Counted from the first letter of the stretch, positions 17,431 to 25,309 are shown. The stretch: DNA of 34,317 nucleotides from Gallionellaceae bacterium (GCA_003151655.1 PLYB01000275.1:1-34317); one strand, 5' to 3'. The notes: generated by a model from the letters alone, not told the origin. Program-made: numbers and translations.

Positions 17431-19053
17431 ATGCGCACATCAACGCTGCATTATCTGTTTGGTATTGTCATTGCCGTCTTCTGTCTGAGTGCCATTCCCC
17501 AACAATCTCAGGCTGCCAACAAGGGAGTAAACAAAGGATTCCAGCAAGCAGAGAAAGAGCGTCTCGTTCTGATGCCGCTACGAGTGCCTGACGAAGACAA
17601 GAATCTTACCGGTGCAATGGAGACCGCTTTAGTTAAAGGGCTGCAACAGAAGTACGATGTTTATTCTGGCGAACAAGTTTCGCAAAAGGCGCATGAGATA
17701 TTCATGAAGGAATCGCGCAACACAGCGCATAAGGAATGTGACGAAACGAAATGTATGCAGAACATCGCCATGGCATTTCAAGCAGAATTGATTGCGACAG
17801 CTAATGTTACCAAACAAGATGGAATCTACTTTTTGGCGCTGAGCATTCAGAATATCTTTGATAATAAAGTGGTGGATTCAGAATCGTTGCCTTGCAAAAA
17901 TTGTGATGCAGCTCAAGTGATTGATAAGCTGAAAGAGCTCGTTGGTATTTCATCTCAGGAAGCGACTGATAGCGCAGTTGAGAGGGCAGCGGCTGCAGGA
18001 AAGATAAAGCTGCAGCAACTTCAACAAGCTCAAACAGATCGAGAGCAAGCCATGCGGAATGCAGACGCTGATGAAAGAAAGCGCCTTCAAGCAGCCAAAG
18101 TTCGTGACGATGAAGAAATTGCTAAATTAAAGGCGGAAGCTGATACTCGTAAAAATAGTCACGCAGTCCAAAATCGTAAAGACTACCCCACCATCCAATC
18201 TGCTGCGGATGAAATTAAACAGTTAAATGATCGCATTAGTAACATTGAGGTGGGATACCAAAAGGAAGTAGATCGGATACGCTCGCAAATAAGCCATCGT
18301 TATGACTTACAGCTTGATACATTGAACAAAGAAACTGCTGGTGAGTTTGAAAAGCCACAAGAGTTCAATGCAAGACAGCAAGAACGTCGTAATGAATTGA
18401 AACGCCAGCACGATAATGAAAAAATCCCAACAGTCACTGATCTTGCCTCCGGTGAAACTGAGCCAATTCGCAAATTTATTCATGATTTGCAAGAAACAGA
18501 ATATGTGCTAGGGGCAGAAAGCCTTGTGGCGACAATTGGGCAGTACGATTCTATTTCTCAAAAGTTTCCAATTCACATCCACAGCAATATCCCCTCAGTT
18601 AACTTGGATCTGGATGCAAGTATTCCGCTTCCCATTGAGAATGCAAAATTGTATAAACCGCAGTGGCAAGCTGGTTTGGTTCGTATAGAAGCTACGGTAA
18701 AGCCTGGTGGGAGTCCATTTTCTATGGCATTAGTGAACGATGTGGACAACTCAAGATTGAGTTTTGCTAATGGGGCTTTCATGTCGGTATCTGATCGAGA
18801 GAAATTCGATCACGATGAAGCAGAACGTAAAGCGGCGGCTCAAAGATCATGGGCTGAGCAACAAGCAAAGCAAAACCAAAAATTAGGTACTGATAAAACT
18901 AGGAATGTGACAAGCTATACGCTACTTTGGGCTGGTATCGCGACCGGTGCAAGTGGAAATCTTCCTGTATCTTTAGTTTGCTTTGTTGCTTCATATTTTT
19001 TGGCTACAGATCAAGCTAGAGATGACTTCTTTAAAGACATGAGAAATCATTAG
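17431..19053 (+). CDS. Secreted coiled-coil protein of unknown function
   Basis: I do not recognise this 540-residue protein. It has a Sec signal peptide of about 29 residues ending in SQA-AN. Residues ~45-165 form an alpha/beta domain reminiscent of the TolB-N/FlgO-type fold (RLVLMPLRVPDED, IAMAFQAELIATANVT), with two cysteine pairs (CDETKC and CKNC) that may form disulfides. A long charged coiled coil spans ~180-340, followed by a beta-rich domain and, near the C-terminus, a hydrophobic stretch (~490-515) that could anchor it in the membrane. AT-richer than the nif genes and without co-directional partners, it looks acquired. The 270-bp gap upstream holds a small hairpin (17380-17395) and no clear promoter. 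Confidence 0.75.
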   Translation: MRTSTLHYLFGIVIAVFCLSAIPQQSQAANKGVNKGFQQAEKERLVLMPLRVPDEDKNLTGAMETALVKGLQQKYDVYSGEQVSQKAHEIFMKESRNTAHKECDETKCMQNIAMAFQAELIATANVTKQDGIYFLALSIQNIFDNKVVDSESLPCKNCDAAQVIDKLKELVGISSQEATDSAVERAAAAGKIKLQQLQQAQTDREQAMRNADADERKRLQAAKVRDDEEIAKLKAEADTRKNSHAVQNRKDYPTIQSAADEIKQLNDRISNIEVGYQKEVDRIRSQISHRYDLQLDTLNKETAGEFEKPQEFNARQQERRNELKRQHDNEKIPTVTDLASGETEPIRKFIHDLQETEYVLGAESLVATIGQYDSISQKFPIHIHSNIPSVNLDLDASIPLPIENAKLYKPQWQAGLVRIEATVKPGGSPFSMALVNDVDNSRLSFANGAFMSVSDREKFDHDEAERKAAAQRSWAEQQAKQNQKLGTDKTRNVTSYTLLWAGIATGASGNLPVSLVCFVASYFLATDQARDDFFKDMRNH

Positions 19054-19246
19054 GCTCATCAGATATTTTCAAATCATGGGGGGGCGAAATCGGTAAATTC
19101 CTCTGCCTAGTAAGTTCAGTATGCGAGGTTTCATTTGCACGCGCGGGCGTTCGCACATCAAACCACCTTGGCAAACAATGAAACCAATTTCTTTTTAATG
19201 ATCAGACTGATTGAAGCCCGTGGCAAACCATACAATTGCGAAAACT
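19054..19246. other. Gap downstream of the coiled-coil protein gene
   Basis: Nothing recognisable. A 76-codon minus-strand frame (19158-19388) has no ribosome site or family resemblance and I do not call it. Confidence 0.5.
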
Positions 19247-19262
19247 TGTAGGGTTTTTCACA
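19247..19262 (+). promoter_or_regulatory. Possible NifA-type site far upstream of the Cache-CheW gene
   Basis: Exact TGT-N10-ACA (TGTAGGGTTTTTCACA), but about 250 bp before the -24 box, further than usual. One such match in a gap this size could arise by chance. Confidence 0.35.
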
Positions 19263-19395
19263 GAGGGGCGTATCAATTTTGTCAGCAATAACCAATATCT
19301 GCCTTGTTGGAAAGCACCGTTTTTTAGGCTCCTTTGGTGAGTTTGTCGAAATATACCCATTGCTGCGACTAGGGTATGTGATTTTCATGTAAAAA

Positions 19396-19450
19396 GTATC
19401 TAGATATTATTTCATGAATATCTAGATATTCGGTGTGTGTATCTAGATAC
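19396..19450. promoter_or_regulatory. Three evenly spaced ATCTAGAT palindromes (operator/enhancer array)
   Basis: Palindromes containing TATCTAGATA are centred at 19401.5, 19423.5 and 19444.5, with spacings of 22 and 21 bp (two helical turns), so all face the same side of the helix. They lie about 60-105 bp upstream of the -24 box, the position where sigma-54 activators bind. The protein that binds is unknown. Confidence 0.75.
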
Positions 19451-19463
19451 TTTTCTACTTATT

Positions 19464-19476
19464 TATCAATATAATA
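19464..19476 (+). promoter_or_regulatory. Candidate IHF site
   Basis: TATCAATATAATA matches WATCAANNNNTTR with one mismatch, between the palindrome array and the sigma-54 promoter. Confidence 0.45.
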
Positions 19477-19502
19477 AGTTTGTTTTTGGCGGTAAGATTT
19501 AC

Positions 19503-19518
19503 TGGCATTAATCTTGCC
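19503..19518 (+). promoter_or_regulatory. Sigma-54 promoter of the Cache-CheW gene
   Basis: TGGCATTAATCTTGCC matches TGGCAY-N5-TTGCW at every position but the last. It lies 40 bp before ATG 19559, which has its own ribosome site. Confidence 0.8.
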
Positions 19519-19558
19519 CTCTTCTTGGGATTGGATTCAATTATCCGGAGGGGGTGAT

Positions 19559-22192
19559 ATGGGCGCATACGAGGGGATAGATGTCGATCAGGATTTGCTT
19601 GGACTGATCCGGATGATGGGCAAGGCGGAGGAATACCGCGAACGTTTGCAAACCTTGCAGTCGGTATGGGACAACCTGACGTTGCTCGGGCATCTTTCCG
19701 GTACGGCCACGGATATGTCCGATACCCGCACGGCTTTTCAGCAGTTGAGCAGCAGTTTGCTTAACCAACTCGGCCGCGAGACGTTGAAAAAGGCTACGCT
19801 GGCAATGAAGTCCAAGGCACAAGTGGCCGTGGACATCATGGTGCGCAATTTATTCGAGCGCACCGCCGACATCGGTTTTCTGGCGATGGACGACGATGTG
19901 CGCGAATACCTGTCCAAATTTGCGCCGCTTAAATCACGGGTGGTTGGCGAAGAGGCGCGCTTGGAGTTAGAGAAATACGATGCCAATCTGCTGGCGCGGT
20001 TCCGCGAGTACGTGCAAAAATATTCGGTGTACGCCAACATCATGCTGTTGGATACCGAGGGTAATGTACTGCTGCAATTGGATGAAAATAATCCGGTAAG
20101 TCATTCTTGTGATGCGCTGATCGCACAGTCGTTAACGAGCTCGCAAGCGTATGTCGAAACCTTCCGGCATAGCGACTTGCTGCCCAAGGAAGCCAATAGC
20201 CTGATTTATTCTTATCGCGTGACCGATGCCGAGGGACAGGAAAATCTCGGTGTGTTGTGTCTGAGTTTTCGTTTTGATAATGAGGCAGCGCGGATATTCT
20301 CCAATCTGGTTGAAGCGGAAGAATGGAGTGTGGTCACTTTGCTCGATCAAAATGGTACGGTCATTGCCAGCAGCGATACTTTCCATGTTCCGGTTGGAGC
20401 GAGCGTCGGCTATCAGTTGGGGCGTGATTGGAGCGTGACGCGATTTGCCGGAAGGCAATATCTGGCCGTTACGCGCGCCACCCAGGGTTATCAGGGCTAC
20501 ATGGGGCCGGGCTGGTATGGGCATGTGATGTTGCCGCTGGATCACGCTTTTGATCAGGAAGCAGGGCGTATGCTGGAAGCGGATATTCCGGAAAGTGCGC
20601 TAGAAGCGGTGATGAGCAATTCGAAATTGTTTAGCGAAGCATTGCGTGAAATACCTTTTCAGGCGGCCAGAATTCAACGCGCGTTAAATCGCTCGGTATG
20701 GAACGGTAATGTCAGCCAGAGCAGCGACAGCAAGGCACTGAATCCCGCATTCTCCAAAATATTATTATGGGAAATCAGTAATACCGGGCTGAAGACACAG
20801 GATGTCTTTGACCAGTCGATCAGCAATCTGCATCAGACCGTCGTATCGAGTATTTTGCAGGATAGCCAGTTTCAGGCGGCTTTGGCTATCGACATCATGG
20901 ATCGCAATTTGTATGAGCGTGCCAATGATGTGCGCTGGTGGGCACTCTCTTCGGTGTTTCGTCGGGCATTGTCTAATGCGGAGCCGGATGCGGCTGCGTT
21001 GCATGAAATTGCCAATACGCTGGAGCATATCAACGGGCTCTATACCGTGTACGATAATCTGGTGGTGTTTGATCGCAGTGGTCGCGCGCTGGCAGTGTCC
21101 AATCCCAGGTATCAGGAGTATTGCGGACAAGTGCTGGATGAAGAATGGGTACGCCGCACTTTGTCGCTGGGCGATAGCCAGAGCTACGCGGTTTCCGATT
21201 TTGTAGCCAGCCCGTTGTATCAGGGCAAACATACCTACATCTATGCCGCAGCGATCCGCGATCAGTCGGCGAGCCAGAGTGTGGTCGGCGGTATCGGCAT
21301 CGTGTTTGATTCTGCCCCCCAGTTTATGGCGATGCTGAATGATGCGCTGCCGCGCGACGAAAAAAGCGCGGTGCCTGCGGGCTGCTTTGCAGTATTCGTT
21401 GACCGCGAGCATCGCATCATCGCCTCGACATTGGACGAACTTCCTCCCGGAACACAGTTGGAATTGGAAGATACTTATTTCCGTATTGCTACTGGCGAAA
21501 GAAAATCCGGCATTGCTGAATTTAACGGAAATTACTACGCAGTCGGCGCATGCATGTCCAACGGCTACCGGGAATACAAAGGCGCTGGCGATGCGTACCG
21601 CAACGATGTCATCGCGCTGATATTCACTCCCTTGGGTGAATGCAACAAAGATGGCCGCCGGGGACACGCAAGTTCAAGGGGGCGGCTACGCAGTGCAGAG
21701 ATTAAAGCGGCTGGCGATAGCGAATGCATGGAGATCGCGACTTTTTATGTGGATAGTCATTGGCTGGGGATTTCGACTGAGTACGTGGTCGAATCTATCG
21801 ATATCAAAGGACTCACCGGTGTCCCCGGTGCCGGTGAAAACTTGCTCGGTTACATCATGTTCCGCGATAGCCTGATCTCGGTGGTCGGGTTATGGGGCAT
21901 GCTGGGCAAGGAAGACAAACGGCATAGTAACCACGAAAAGCAGATCGTCGTTTTGCGTTTGGGAGGCGAAAGCGATGCGCTGGTTGGTGTGATGGTGGAT
22001 GAATTGGGTGAAATTCCCGAGATCCCTTTGGAAAGAATTGAGAAGGTTTCGCCGATGCTTAGCGCGGGTAATCTGTTGGCGGATAGCTTGGTTAAACCCA
22101 GTGCCGGAAAAAGCTCGCGTGAAATGATCGTGGTGCTTTCGCCGGAAAGATTAAGACGAAAATTTACCAATTTCGCTGAAAAACAACCCTGA
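19559..22192 (+). CDS. Soluble double-Cache-like sensor fused to a CheW domain
   Basis: This 877-residue protein has no predicted signal peptide or membrane helix. Two related halves can be seen. Each has a helical lead-in with near-identical motifs (VDIMVRNLFERTADIGFLA near residue 110; AIDIMDRNLYERANDVRWWA near 460) followed by a Cache-like beta region (ANIMLLDTEGNVLL, then YDNLVVFDRSGRALAV). The last ~155 residues are a CheW domain (FYVDSHWLGISTEYVVE, LLGYIMFRDSLISVVGL), which normally couples receptors to the CheA kinase. There is no methyl-accepting helical hairpin, so it is not a standard receptor. A frame extension to TTG 19514 falls within the -12 promoter box; ATG 19559 has GGAGGGGGTGAT just upstream. 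A cytoplasmic ligand sensor feeding a chemotaxis array is the inference. Confidence 0.82.
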   Translation: MGAYEGIDVDQDLLGLIRMMGKAEEYRERLQTLQSVWDNLTLLGHLSGTATDMSDTRTAFQQLSSSLLNQLGRETLKKATLAMKSKAQVAVDIMVRNLFERTADIGFLAMDDDVREYLSKFAPLKSRVVGEEARLELEKYDANLLARFREYVQKYSVYANIMLLDTEGNVLLQLDENNPVSHSCDALIAQSLTSSQAYVETFRHSDLLPKEANSLIYSYRVTDAEGQENLGVLCLSFRFDNEAARIFSNLVEAEEWSVVTLLDQNGTVIASSDTFHVPVGASVGYQLGRDWSVTRFAGRQYLAVTRATQGYQGYMGPGWYGHVMLPLDHAFDQEAGRMLEADIPESALEAVMSNSKLFSEALREIPFQAARIQRALNRSVWNGNVSQSSDSKALNPAFSKILLWEISNTGLKTQDVFDQSISNLHQTVVSSILQDSQFQAALAIDIMDRNLYERANDVRWWALSSVFRRALSNAEPDAAALHEIANTLEHINGLYTVYDNLVVFDRSGRALAVSNPRYQEYCGQVLDEEWVRRTLSLGDSQSYAVSDFVASPLYQGKHTYIYAAAIRDQSASQSVVGGIGIVFDSAPQFMAMLNDALPRDEKSAVPAGCFAVFVDREHRIIASTLDELPPGTQLELEDTYFRIATGERKSGIAEFNGNYYAVGACMSNGYREYKGAGDAYRNDVIALIFTPLGECNKDGRRGHASSRGRLRSAEIKAAGDSECMEIATFYVDSHWLGISTEYVVESIDIKGLTGVPGAGENLLGYIMFRDSLISVVGLWGMLGKEDKRHSNHEKQIVVLRLGGESDALVGVMVDELGEIPEIPLERIEKVSPMLSAGNLLADSLVKPSAGKSSREMIVVLSPERLRRKFTNFAEKQP

Positions 22193-22223
22193 CAACTTTG
22201 CGTTCGCAGATACTTTGCCGATG

Positions 22224-23114
22224 TCAGACTGATTGGTCGGTGATGCGAATCAGCGCCTGTGCCTGAATTGCGCAGGCACGGCTGGTATTGGCATCCAGGC
22301 CCTTCAACCATTTTTCTGGTATCTCATCCAGACCATACAGCGCACCGGCCAGCATTCCCGCAATTGCGCCGGTGGTGTCGGCATCGCCGCCGCGATTGAC
22401 CACGTCAATCAGGCAGTCGCGAAAATCATCGGTATCGAAAAAACTTTGGAACACCGCTTGCAGTGTATCCGCGACATAGCCGCTGGGGTTGCTGCTCTGG
22501 CGCACCGCGCGGAATTTGAATTCAGGGTGTCGTGCCGCGAGCGGGTGGGCGTGGGTGTGGAGCAGGTGATTTTTATCGGCTCCGCGTAGTGCGTCTTGCA
22601 CCATGAATACCAGACATTCGCAGGCGGCATCGGAAAGTGTGCAGTGATGAGTAACGTGAGCTTGTGCGCGAGATGCTGCGCGCACACCTTCTTCCGGCTG
22701 ACCAAAAGTGGCGAGAGCCACGGGCAATACGCGCATCGCGGCACCGTTACCCGCATCGTGATCGGAGTAGGGGGCTTCCGGATTACCTGTCTTGCGGAAT
22801 TGCAGTAAATTCCTCCGTACAGTGTTGCCTATGTCTACCGGTTTTGCGCGCATCCAACCATCGAATGCCTGTGCTGCCGCGAGAGCATCCACTTTATGAT
22901 GAGCTAGGATGGAGTTGCCGAGCGCGAGTGACATGGTGGTATCGTCGGTAACGTGTCCAGGCTTGAGGTGCAGCCAGCCACCTCCGCACAGGGTATCGTG
23001 TGTACCGTATTGCTCCGCGATCTCGCGCGGTGTCATGAATTCAACCGTCGAGCCGAGTGCATCACCAATGGCGAGGCCAAGGTAAGCGGCGATAGCGCGG
23101 TCATTTAGAGTCAT
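22224..23114 (-). CDS. draG: ADP-ribosyl-[dinitrogen reductase] hydrolase-like (DraG)
   Basis: DraG removes ADP-ribose from an arginine of NifH and so reactivates nitrogenase after ammonium or energy stress. The 296-residue protein has the family motifs: GLAIGDALG at residues 14-22, the metal-binding TDDTT (~56), the Asp-His region DHDAGNGAAMR, and the C-terminal NRGGDADTTGAIAGM. As last gene of the nifB operon, and separated from nifQ by a palindromic element, it is likely nif-dedicated. Its partner DraT is not seen in this window. A general ADP-ribosylglycohydrolase role is possible but less likely here. Confidence 0.9.
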   Translation of the reverse strand: MTLNDRAIAAYLGLAIGDALGSTVEFMTPREIAEQYGTHDTLCGGGWLHLKPGHVTDDTTMSLALGNSILAHHKVDALAAAQAFDGWMRAKPVDIGNTVRRNLLQFRKTGNPEAPYSDHDAGNGAAMRVLPVALATFGQPEEGVRAASRAQAHVTHHCTLSDAACECLVFMVQDALRGADKNHLLHTHAHPLAARHPEFKFRAVRQSSNPSGYVADTLQAVFQSFFDTDDFRDCLIDVVNRGGDADTTGAIAGMLAGALYGLDEIPEKWLKGLDANTSRACAIQAQALIRITDQSV

Positions 23115-23133
23115 TGAATATCCAAAAGTACAT

Positions 23134-23246
23134 CGTCATTCCCGCGCAGGCGGGAATCCAGCCAATCAAACAACTCCGGCGAAGCCGGACAAAACCCAAC
23201 TGCATATTTAATACAGCACTGGATTCCCGCCTGCGCGGGAATGACG
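23134..23246. repeat. dRS3-like palindromic element between nifQ and draG
   Basis: Perfect 28-bp terminal inverted repeats (23134-23161 and 23219-23246) flank a 57-bp centre that contains another small stem (TCCGGCGAAGCCGGA). Each arm contains ATTCCC-N8-GGGAAT, the pattern of neisserial dRS3 repeats. It is a short non-autonomous element. Confidence 0.92.
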
Positions 23247-23253
23247 TGAAGGG

Positions 23254-23835
23254 TCACTCCTCCGGCCCGAAACAGGTCAGATAATCCGCACAATACTCAC
23301 AAGTCGGCGCACGACAGGCATTGATACCTTCGCGTTCGCACAACTGCTTGTAGAGGAATTTTTTCCATTTCATATCGTGCTCGTTCTTTGCTGCAAGCGA
23401 AGGGAAGTTTTCTGTCATCAGGCGACTGAGGTAGTCGCGCGAGCGTAGTCCGAGGTCTTGCCACAAGTGGTCGCTTGCCATGCATGCGGTAGTGACGATC
23501 TCTGCCATCCATTGTTCCGACATATTGTTGTAGGCGCGGTGTTCGAGCAGTAGCGCGAGCACATCGTCGCGTTCCAATGCGCGCGGGTCAGCGAGGTTGC
23601 CTATATTACGGATGGCCAGTGTGACTCTTGGGAAATGGCGCGCCAGTAGCGTGGAAAAATCTTTTTCATTCAAGCCTAGCCCGGGCGGTAATGCGCCCAC
23701 ACCTGACATTTGGCTGGAAATCATTTGTGCGAACAACTCATCATTCGGCAACCCGGCGGCATGCGCCATCAGTTCTGCATACAGAGTGTTGGGCTGTATT
23801 GGAGATTGCTGTTTGAACATGATATCGGGTTGCAT
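23254..23835 (-). CDS. nifQ: NifQ, molybdenum donor for FeMo-cofactor
   Basis: NifQ carries a Mo-Fe-S cluster and delivers molybdenum to the NifEN/NifH assembly site. The 193-residue protein has the diagnostic C-terminal cysteine cluster C-x4-C-x2-C-x5-C in CRAPTCEYCADYLTC and the family core MSEQWMAEIVTTACMASDHLWQDLG. ATG 23835 is seven bases after the upstream ferredoxin stop. An internal ATG five codons on is an alternative, and no strong ribosome site separates them. Confidence 0.95.
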   Translation of the reverse strand: MQPDIMFKQQSPIQPNTLYAELMAHAAGLPNDELFAQMISSQMSGVGALPPGLGLNEKDFSTLLARHFPRVTLAIRNIGNLADPRALERDDVLALLLEHRAYNNMSEQWMAEIVTTACMASDHLWQDLGLRSRDYLSRLMTENFPSLAAKNEHDMKWKKFLYKQLCEREGINACRAPTCEYCADYLTCFGPEE

Positions 23836-23842
23836 GATGTTG

Positions 23843-24202
23843 TTACTTGCTCGGATATTCGATCAGCAAGTCTTCGTCGCGCAATACCATCTGGCAGGCC
23901 AAGCGCCATTCGGTAGTGATGACATCGTTCACCTTCATGGCATCAATTTGTGCTTGAGTGATCTTGCCTGAAGCTTTGAGTACGCTGATCTCGCGGTCGG
24001 TGAGTGGTCCCGCCATCGGGCCTTTATTGGAAAGATTGGTGACTTTTACCAGACAAGTCGAACATTCACCGTTCTCGCAGCCGAAGTCGATGGGGATATG
24101 GTTTTCTTTGGCGAGCGCCAGAATAGTTTTCTTGTGGCTACCGGCCACGGCATACACGGTTTTGTCTTTATGCAGCGGGCTGGAAAAAGTGATGTTAGGC
24201 AT
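23843..24202 (-). CDS. Shethna protein II (FeSII)-like [2Fe-2S] ferredoxin
   Basis: In Azotobacter, FeSII binds nitrogenase under oxidative stress and holds it in an inactive, oxygen-protected complex. This 119-residue protein shares FeSII landmarks that I recall: ITFSSPL at the start, CENGECSTCLVKVT in the cluster loop, LTDREISVLKASGKI in the extra lid region, RLACQ, and the end DEDLLIEY. The extra segment between third and fourth cysteine sets it apart from ordinary plant-type ferredoxins such as the neighbour at 24236. Oxygen protection is therefore the best inference; plain electron transfer is the alternative. Confidence 0.85.
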   Translation of the reverse strand: MPNITFSSPLHKDKTVYAVAGSHKKTILALAKENHIPIDFGCENGECSTCLVKVTNLSNKGPMAGPLTDREISVLKASGKITQAQIDAMKVNDVITTEWRLACQMVLRDEDLLIEYPSK

Positions 24203-24235
24203 TGCGGTTACTCCTGTCGTTGAGATGAGAAATTG

Positions 24236-24520
24236 TTACGCCTTGACGACGATGTCGCCGCCTAATACCTGTGCCTGACACGCCAGACGATGATCGCGTC
24301 CGGCCATATTCTCTTGCAGCACCTTGTCTTCCAGCACCGAGCGTTCGCTCATGTGCTCCATACCTGAGACGATGCGCACCGTGCAGGTGCCGCACTCGCC
24401 TTCGCGGCAACCGTAGGTGATCCCCGCGCCGATCTTTTCAGAGATTTCAATCAGACGTGTACCGGCAGGAACGCTGACGGTGATGCCGAGTTTTTCAAAA
24501 GTGACGTTGGCTTTAGGCAT
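24236..24520 (-). CDS. [2Fe-2S] plant-type ferredoxin of the nif operon
   Basis: The 94-residue protein begins MPKANVTFEKLGITVSVPAG. It has the cluster loop CREGECGTC and the distal cysteine in HRLACQA. Likely electron carrier for nitrogenase or for cofactor assembly. The longer open frame to 24688 runs through a dispersed repeat and into nifO. ATG 24520 marks where homology starts. The first bases overlap the end of nifO by eight. Confidence 0.92.
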   Translation of the reverse strand: MPKANVTFEKLGITVSVPAGTRLIEISEKIGAGITYGCREGECGTCTVRIVSGMEHMSERSVLEDKVLQENMAGRDHRLACQAQVLGGDIVVKA

Positions 24521-25019
24521 GGCTGGTTTCCAGAGTTGAACAAGGTTGTTCTCGTTTGCCTCCTCTCCCGCTCGCGGGAGAGGATTGAGGTGAGGGCGTT
24601 TCTGGGGGCGGGCAGGGTTCTGAGCGATTGCAGATTGGACAAGCTTCTTCGTCTTTCGGCCTAGTATCGTTGAGACCGATCCATGCATCTACGGCTTTGG
24701 CATCGAAGCCGACGCGCAGTACGCCGTCCACGTCCATCAACGGGCGACGGATGAGCAGAGGTTCGGCAAGCATCATGTCGAGCGCGGTCTTTGCATCTAA
24801 AGTGGATGGATCAATCTCGCCGGATTTGATGCGCGGCGCACTGGGGTTGAACCATTGTGCAACGGGCAGATCGCCGAAAAATGAGCGCAGGCGCTCTGCA
24901 TCCCACTTTTCCGTGAGCAGGTTCTTGGCGAGTACGGTATGACCGGATGCAGCTAGCCACACCTTTTGTTTGGTGTTGTTACCGCAACCTGGTTTTTCGT
25001 AAAAGACGACAGTGGACAT
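24513..25019 (-). CDS. nifO: NifO / ArsC-Spx-family nitrogenase-associated protein with repeat-derived tail
   Basis: NifO-type proteins have the arsenate-reductase thioredoxin-like fold; in Azotobacter NifO affects the balance of nitrogenase and nitrate metabolism. The 168-residue protein starts MSTVVFYEKPGCGNNTKQKV, with Cys in the P-loop-like position and the downstream RRPLMDVDG motif typical of ArsC folds. The regular protein appears to end near residue 140, with a small cysteine cluster (CPICNRSEPC). The remaining ~28 residues (TPSPQSSPASGRG) are coded by a dispersed repeat that has moved the stop codon into the next gene. Confidence 0.87.
   Translation of the reverse strand: MSTVVFYEKPGCGNNTKQKVWLAASGHTVLAKNLLTEKWDAERLRSFFGDLPVAQWFNPSAPRIKSGEIDPSTLDAKTALDMMLAEPLLIRRPLMDVDGVLRVGFDAKAVDAWIGLNDTRPKDEEACPICNRSEPCPPPETPSPQSSPASGRGGKREQPCSTLETSHA
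24559..24597. repeat. C-rich dispersed repeat inside the 3' end of nifO
   Basis: CTCTCCCGCTCGCGGGAGAG is a perfect hairpin with flanking GAGGTGAGGG sequence. It is read in frame as the NifO tail. Related elements are at 4227-4264 and 14795-14878. Confidence 0.8.
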
Positions 25020-25031
25020 AATCTGCGATTC

Positions 25032-25286
25032 CTAGGCGGCCAGTTTCAGTAAAGGGATGCCGGTGAGTGAGCCGGGCGGATTGAGCGGCACGCCATCTTC
25101 ATTGAGAATTGCGCCTTCGATCGGGCAAATCGTGGCGCATTGCGGGTCGGCAAAATCGCTCGCGCATTCTGTGCATTTACTCGTGTCGATCAGAAAATGC
25201 GGCTTCGCTTCGTAGATCGCTTTGCTCGGACACAGCGGTTCACACGCCCAACAATTGACGCAGGATTCGATAATTTCAAGTGCCAT
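25032..25286 (-). CDS. fdxN: 2[4Fe-4S] ferredoxin (FdxN-like)
   Basis: The 84-residue protein has two cluster motifs: CVNCWACEPLCP and CTECASDFADPQCATICP. The eight-residue insertion in the second motif is typical of nif-linked and Alvin-type ferredoxins. Directly downstream of nifB, such ferredoxins supply electrons for NifB catalysis or to nitrogenase. AAGGAACACGATC precedes the start. Confidence 0.93.
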   Translation of the reverse strand: MALEIIESCVNCWACEPLCPSKAIYEAKPHFLIDTSKCTECASDFADPQCATICPIEGAILNEDGVPLNPPGSLTGIPLLKLAA

Positions 25287-25309
25287 GATCGTGTTCCTTG
25301 TTTAAATTT

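Noticed and set aside
19158..19388. 76-codon minus-strand open frame upstream of the Cache-CheW gene
   Set aside because: No ribosome site, no family resemblance, starts next to the palindrome array; likely chance.
19396..19450. CRISPR-like repeat array
   Set aside because: Repeats are 12-bp palindromes with ~10-bp gaps, too short and too few for CRISPR; they fit operators.
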